NCBI GenBank assembly: GCA_963823895.1
Contig: CAWGNG010000015.1
Span: 1 to 64,000, forward strand
Direction: 5' to 3'
From: G963675935 sp963823895
GTDB taxonomy: Bacteria; Planctomycetota; Planctomycetia; Pirellulales; Thermoguttaceae
DNA length: 64,000 nt
Shown: in pieces, positions 62,198-64,000 of the stretch
How the letters are laid out: every line of letters starts with the position of its first letter
Numbering within the stretch: the stretch's first letter is position 1
The notes under the pieces: model-generated
The model's input: the letters and a program-made list of their open reading frames with translations, nothing else
What the model was told of the DNA's origin: nothing
Databases searched by the model: none
Program-made: the position numbers and the translations under genes

Positions 62198-64000
62198 ATG
62201 TCTAGAGAGGTCTTTACCAACGTGATTCGCGGCGCCCATGTCTGGGTCCGACAGGCCGAAGAGAAGCTACAGGCCGCGCTGGCCGAAAACGGCCCGGACA
62301 AGTCGGTCGGCTGGGGGCTGCAAACCTCTTATTACCTGCCGATGTCGTACGCGTTAGCAGGGCTGGAGGTGAAGACGATCGGCGACCTGCGCGCACAGGT
62401 GACACACGCACGGGAACTGCTCCGGCCCGAGCCCGGCGAAGCGATGTGGCTGCCATACCTGGGCGACGGGCTGGACGCCGGCGCCGCGTCGATGCTGGCC
62501 ACCGAGGTTCTGGTCGCCTTACGGACCGTAAACGGTTACCAAACCCCCGCCGGCTGGCAAGGTTTTATCTCCGATACGATCATGCGCGAGTTGGGCATCC
62601 AGCTTGTAGACGGGCGGATGCCAGGCTTCGCCCTGATTCTCGGCCCGGCGCCCACCACCGAGGTCGCCGTCGAGGTCGTCCGCGAACTGCAGAAACGCAG
62701 TATTCTGATCTTCCTCTGTGCCAACCGCGATGGCCGCACCGCCCGCGAGCAAATGATCGAAGGCGGCGTGCTGAAGGACAACGCGCCTCTGAAGGAGTAC
62801 TGGGATCAGTACGTGGTGCCCGTTGGCCCGGACTCGCTCGATAGCATCTATGTCCTGAATTGGTCGATCCGTAGTGCGCTGACGTTCGGCGGCCACAAGC
62901 GCGGTGAATCGCGCAAGTGTCTGGATTACACCAAGCGCCGCATCCACGCCTTCGGAATCACCTTTGGCGACATCCCCGACAACTGGTATGCGCTGGGGGC
63001 GGGGGCGATCCTCATGGGCTATCCGGTGATCTCTGACACGATCACCACCCCGCAAATTCGGCCTACCGGCGTGACGGTCCGCGAGGCCATCGTGGTCGAG
63101 CCCGACTACCATCGCCTCGTGCCCACTTGCATCGACACCCGCGCGGTCAAGGTAAAAGTTGAGAAGATCGACGTTCCCGTGGGCTACGCGGCGGCCTTCG
63201 AGGGAGAACGGGTGCGCAAAGACGACATGCACGTGCAGTTCGGCTTCAAGTACTCCGACGCCGTGGAGTACGTCCACATGATCGATTCCGCCCAGATTCA
63301 AGACGGTCAGATTGAGGTCACCGGACCGGATATCGACGCCGTTGCGGAAGGCGGGGCGATGCCGCTGGTCATCGAAGTCCTGGTGGCCGGACGCAAGATG
63401 CAGCACGACTTTGAGGGCATCCTCGAGCGCCAGATCCACCGCTGGCTGAGCCACGCCATGGGCTTCATGCACACCGGCCAGCGCGACCAGATCTGGTGCC
63501 GCGTCAGCAAGAAGTCTTTTCGAGCCGGGCTGCGACTGAAGCACCTCGGTACGATTCTCCACGCGAAGCTGCACGACGAGTACGCCGGAATTGTCGATAA
63601 GGTGGCCGTGCGCATCTCCAGTTTGCCCGAGGTCGTGCAGGCCAAGATCGCCGAGGCACGCGAAGCCTTCCGCATCCGCGACGACCGCATCGCGGGTATG
63701 ACTGACGAGTCGGTCGAAACGTTTTACAGTTGCACAATCTGCCAGAGCTACGCCCCAGATCACGTGTGCGTGATCACTCCGCAACGGCTGGGGTTGTGCG
63801 GGGCCTACAACTGGCTCGATGGCCGCGCCAATTTCGAGATCAATCCCACCGGCCCGAATCAGCCGATCGCCAAGGGGCGGACCGTCGATTCGCTGAAAGG
63901 CGAGTGGGAAGGGGTCAATAAGTTTGTTTATCAGCACTCCAACCACAAAATCGAGCGATTCTGCGCCTACAGCCTCTTGGAAGCGCCCATGACAAGCTGC
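62198..64000 (+). CDS. acsB: Acetyl-CoA synthase catalytic subunit (AcsB), cut by the window end
   Basis: 601 codons are present; the family is about 730. ATG 62198 has GAGGAGCC upstream and lies 10 bases after cooS. N-terminal region: GPAPTTEVAVEVVRELQKR and IFLCANRDGR. Middle: RALTFGG-like SALTFGGHKRGESRKC. The A-cluster cysteines are at about residues 512, 515, 524 and 534 (CTICQSYAPDHVC, GLCGAYNW), each six positions after the Moorella equivalents. The window stops on the first Cys (601) of the TSCGC motif. It condenses CO, a methyl group from the corrinoid protein and CoA. acsC, acsD and acsE should lie beyond 64,000. Confidence 0.97.
   Translation, partial: MSREVFTNVIRGAHVWVRQAEEKLQAALAENGPDKSVGWGLQTSYYLPMSYALAGLEVKTIGDLRAQVTHARELLRPEPGEAMWLPYLGDGLDAGAASMLATEVLVALRTVNGYQTPAGWQGFISDTIMRELGIQLVDGRMPGFALILGPAPTTEVAVEVVRELQKRSILIFLCANRDGRTAREQMIEGGVLKDNAPLKEYWDQYVVPVGPDSLDSIYVLNWSIRSALTFGGHKRGESRKCLDYTKRRIHAFGITFGDIPDNWYALGAGAILMGYPVISDTITTPQIRPTGVTVREAIVVEPDYHRLVPTCIDTRAVKVKVEKIDVPVGYAAAFEGERVRKDDMHVQFGFKYSDAVEYVHMIDSAQIQDGQIEVTGPDIDAVAEGGAMPLVIEVLVAGRKMQHDFEGILERQIHRWLSHAMGFMHTGQRDQIWCRVSKKSFRAGLRLKHLGTILHAKLHDEYAGIVDKVAVRISSLPEVVQAKIAEAREAFRIRDDRIAGMTDESVETFYSCTICQSYAPDHVCVITPQRLGLCGAYNWLDGRANFEINPTGPNQPIAKGRTVDSLKGEWEGVNKFVYQHSNHKIERFCAYSLLEAPMTSC

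Overview
The window reads as a chromosome segment of a GC-rich member of the Planctomycetota. Evidence for this is a DUF1559-type protein, a PEP-CTERM protein with autotransporter-strand and dockerin-like repeats, a Tat-exported Gfo/Idh/MocA protein, an ECF sigma/anti-sigma pair next to a secreted unknown protein, and many hairpin repeats between genes. No species can be named from sequence alone.

From 1 to about 52,800 the content is mostly core and housekeeping. In order: archease, typA, a TPR protein, an SGNH hydrolase, an ACT-domain malic enzyme, an HdeD-like membrane protein, a phosphohexomutase, a PIN-TRAM protein and the ECF cluster. Next come an HTH-EIIA protein with a receiver-like partner, then murE-murF-mraY-murG-cdsA on the plus strand. 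These are followed by a GH5 glycosidase, a leucine-rich-repeat protein, the Tat oxidoreductase, then phoH, an HD-7TM phosphohydrolase, ybeY, recO, a BamD-like lipoprotein, lptE, folP and proA. The section ends with a lone fliM, the large PEP-CTERM cysteine peptidase, a fucose-isomerase-like gene with a sugar permease, mfd and a parvulin.

At 52,894 a tRNA-Ser(GGA) marks a sharp change. Immediately after it lies the C-terminal stub of a tyrosine integrase, cut off about one base before the end of a formate dehydrogenase gene. From there to the right edge everything belongs to anaerobic C1 metabolism. On the minus strand are a zinc-ribbon/HD-like protein, a DUF3786-like protein, a NuoEF-type diaphorase and FdhA. 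Divergently on the plus strand are cooC, cooS (CO dehydrogenase) and acsB (acetyl-CoA synthase, cut by the window end). The simplest reading is a Wood-Ljungdahl island that entered at tRNA-Ser and later lost most of its integrase. Formate dehydrogenase would reduce CO2 to formate using NAD(P)H, and CODH/ACS would make CO and acetyl-CoA. The genes that would link the two branches are not in the window.

Two genome-wide features stand out. First, six genes carry seven single-base frame disruptions, all in GC-rich runs, which looks more like residual sequencing error than decay. Second, several families of hairpin and low-complexity repeats lie not only between genes but inside murF, murG, mfd and lptE, where they are translated in frame.
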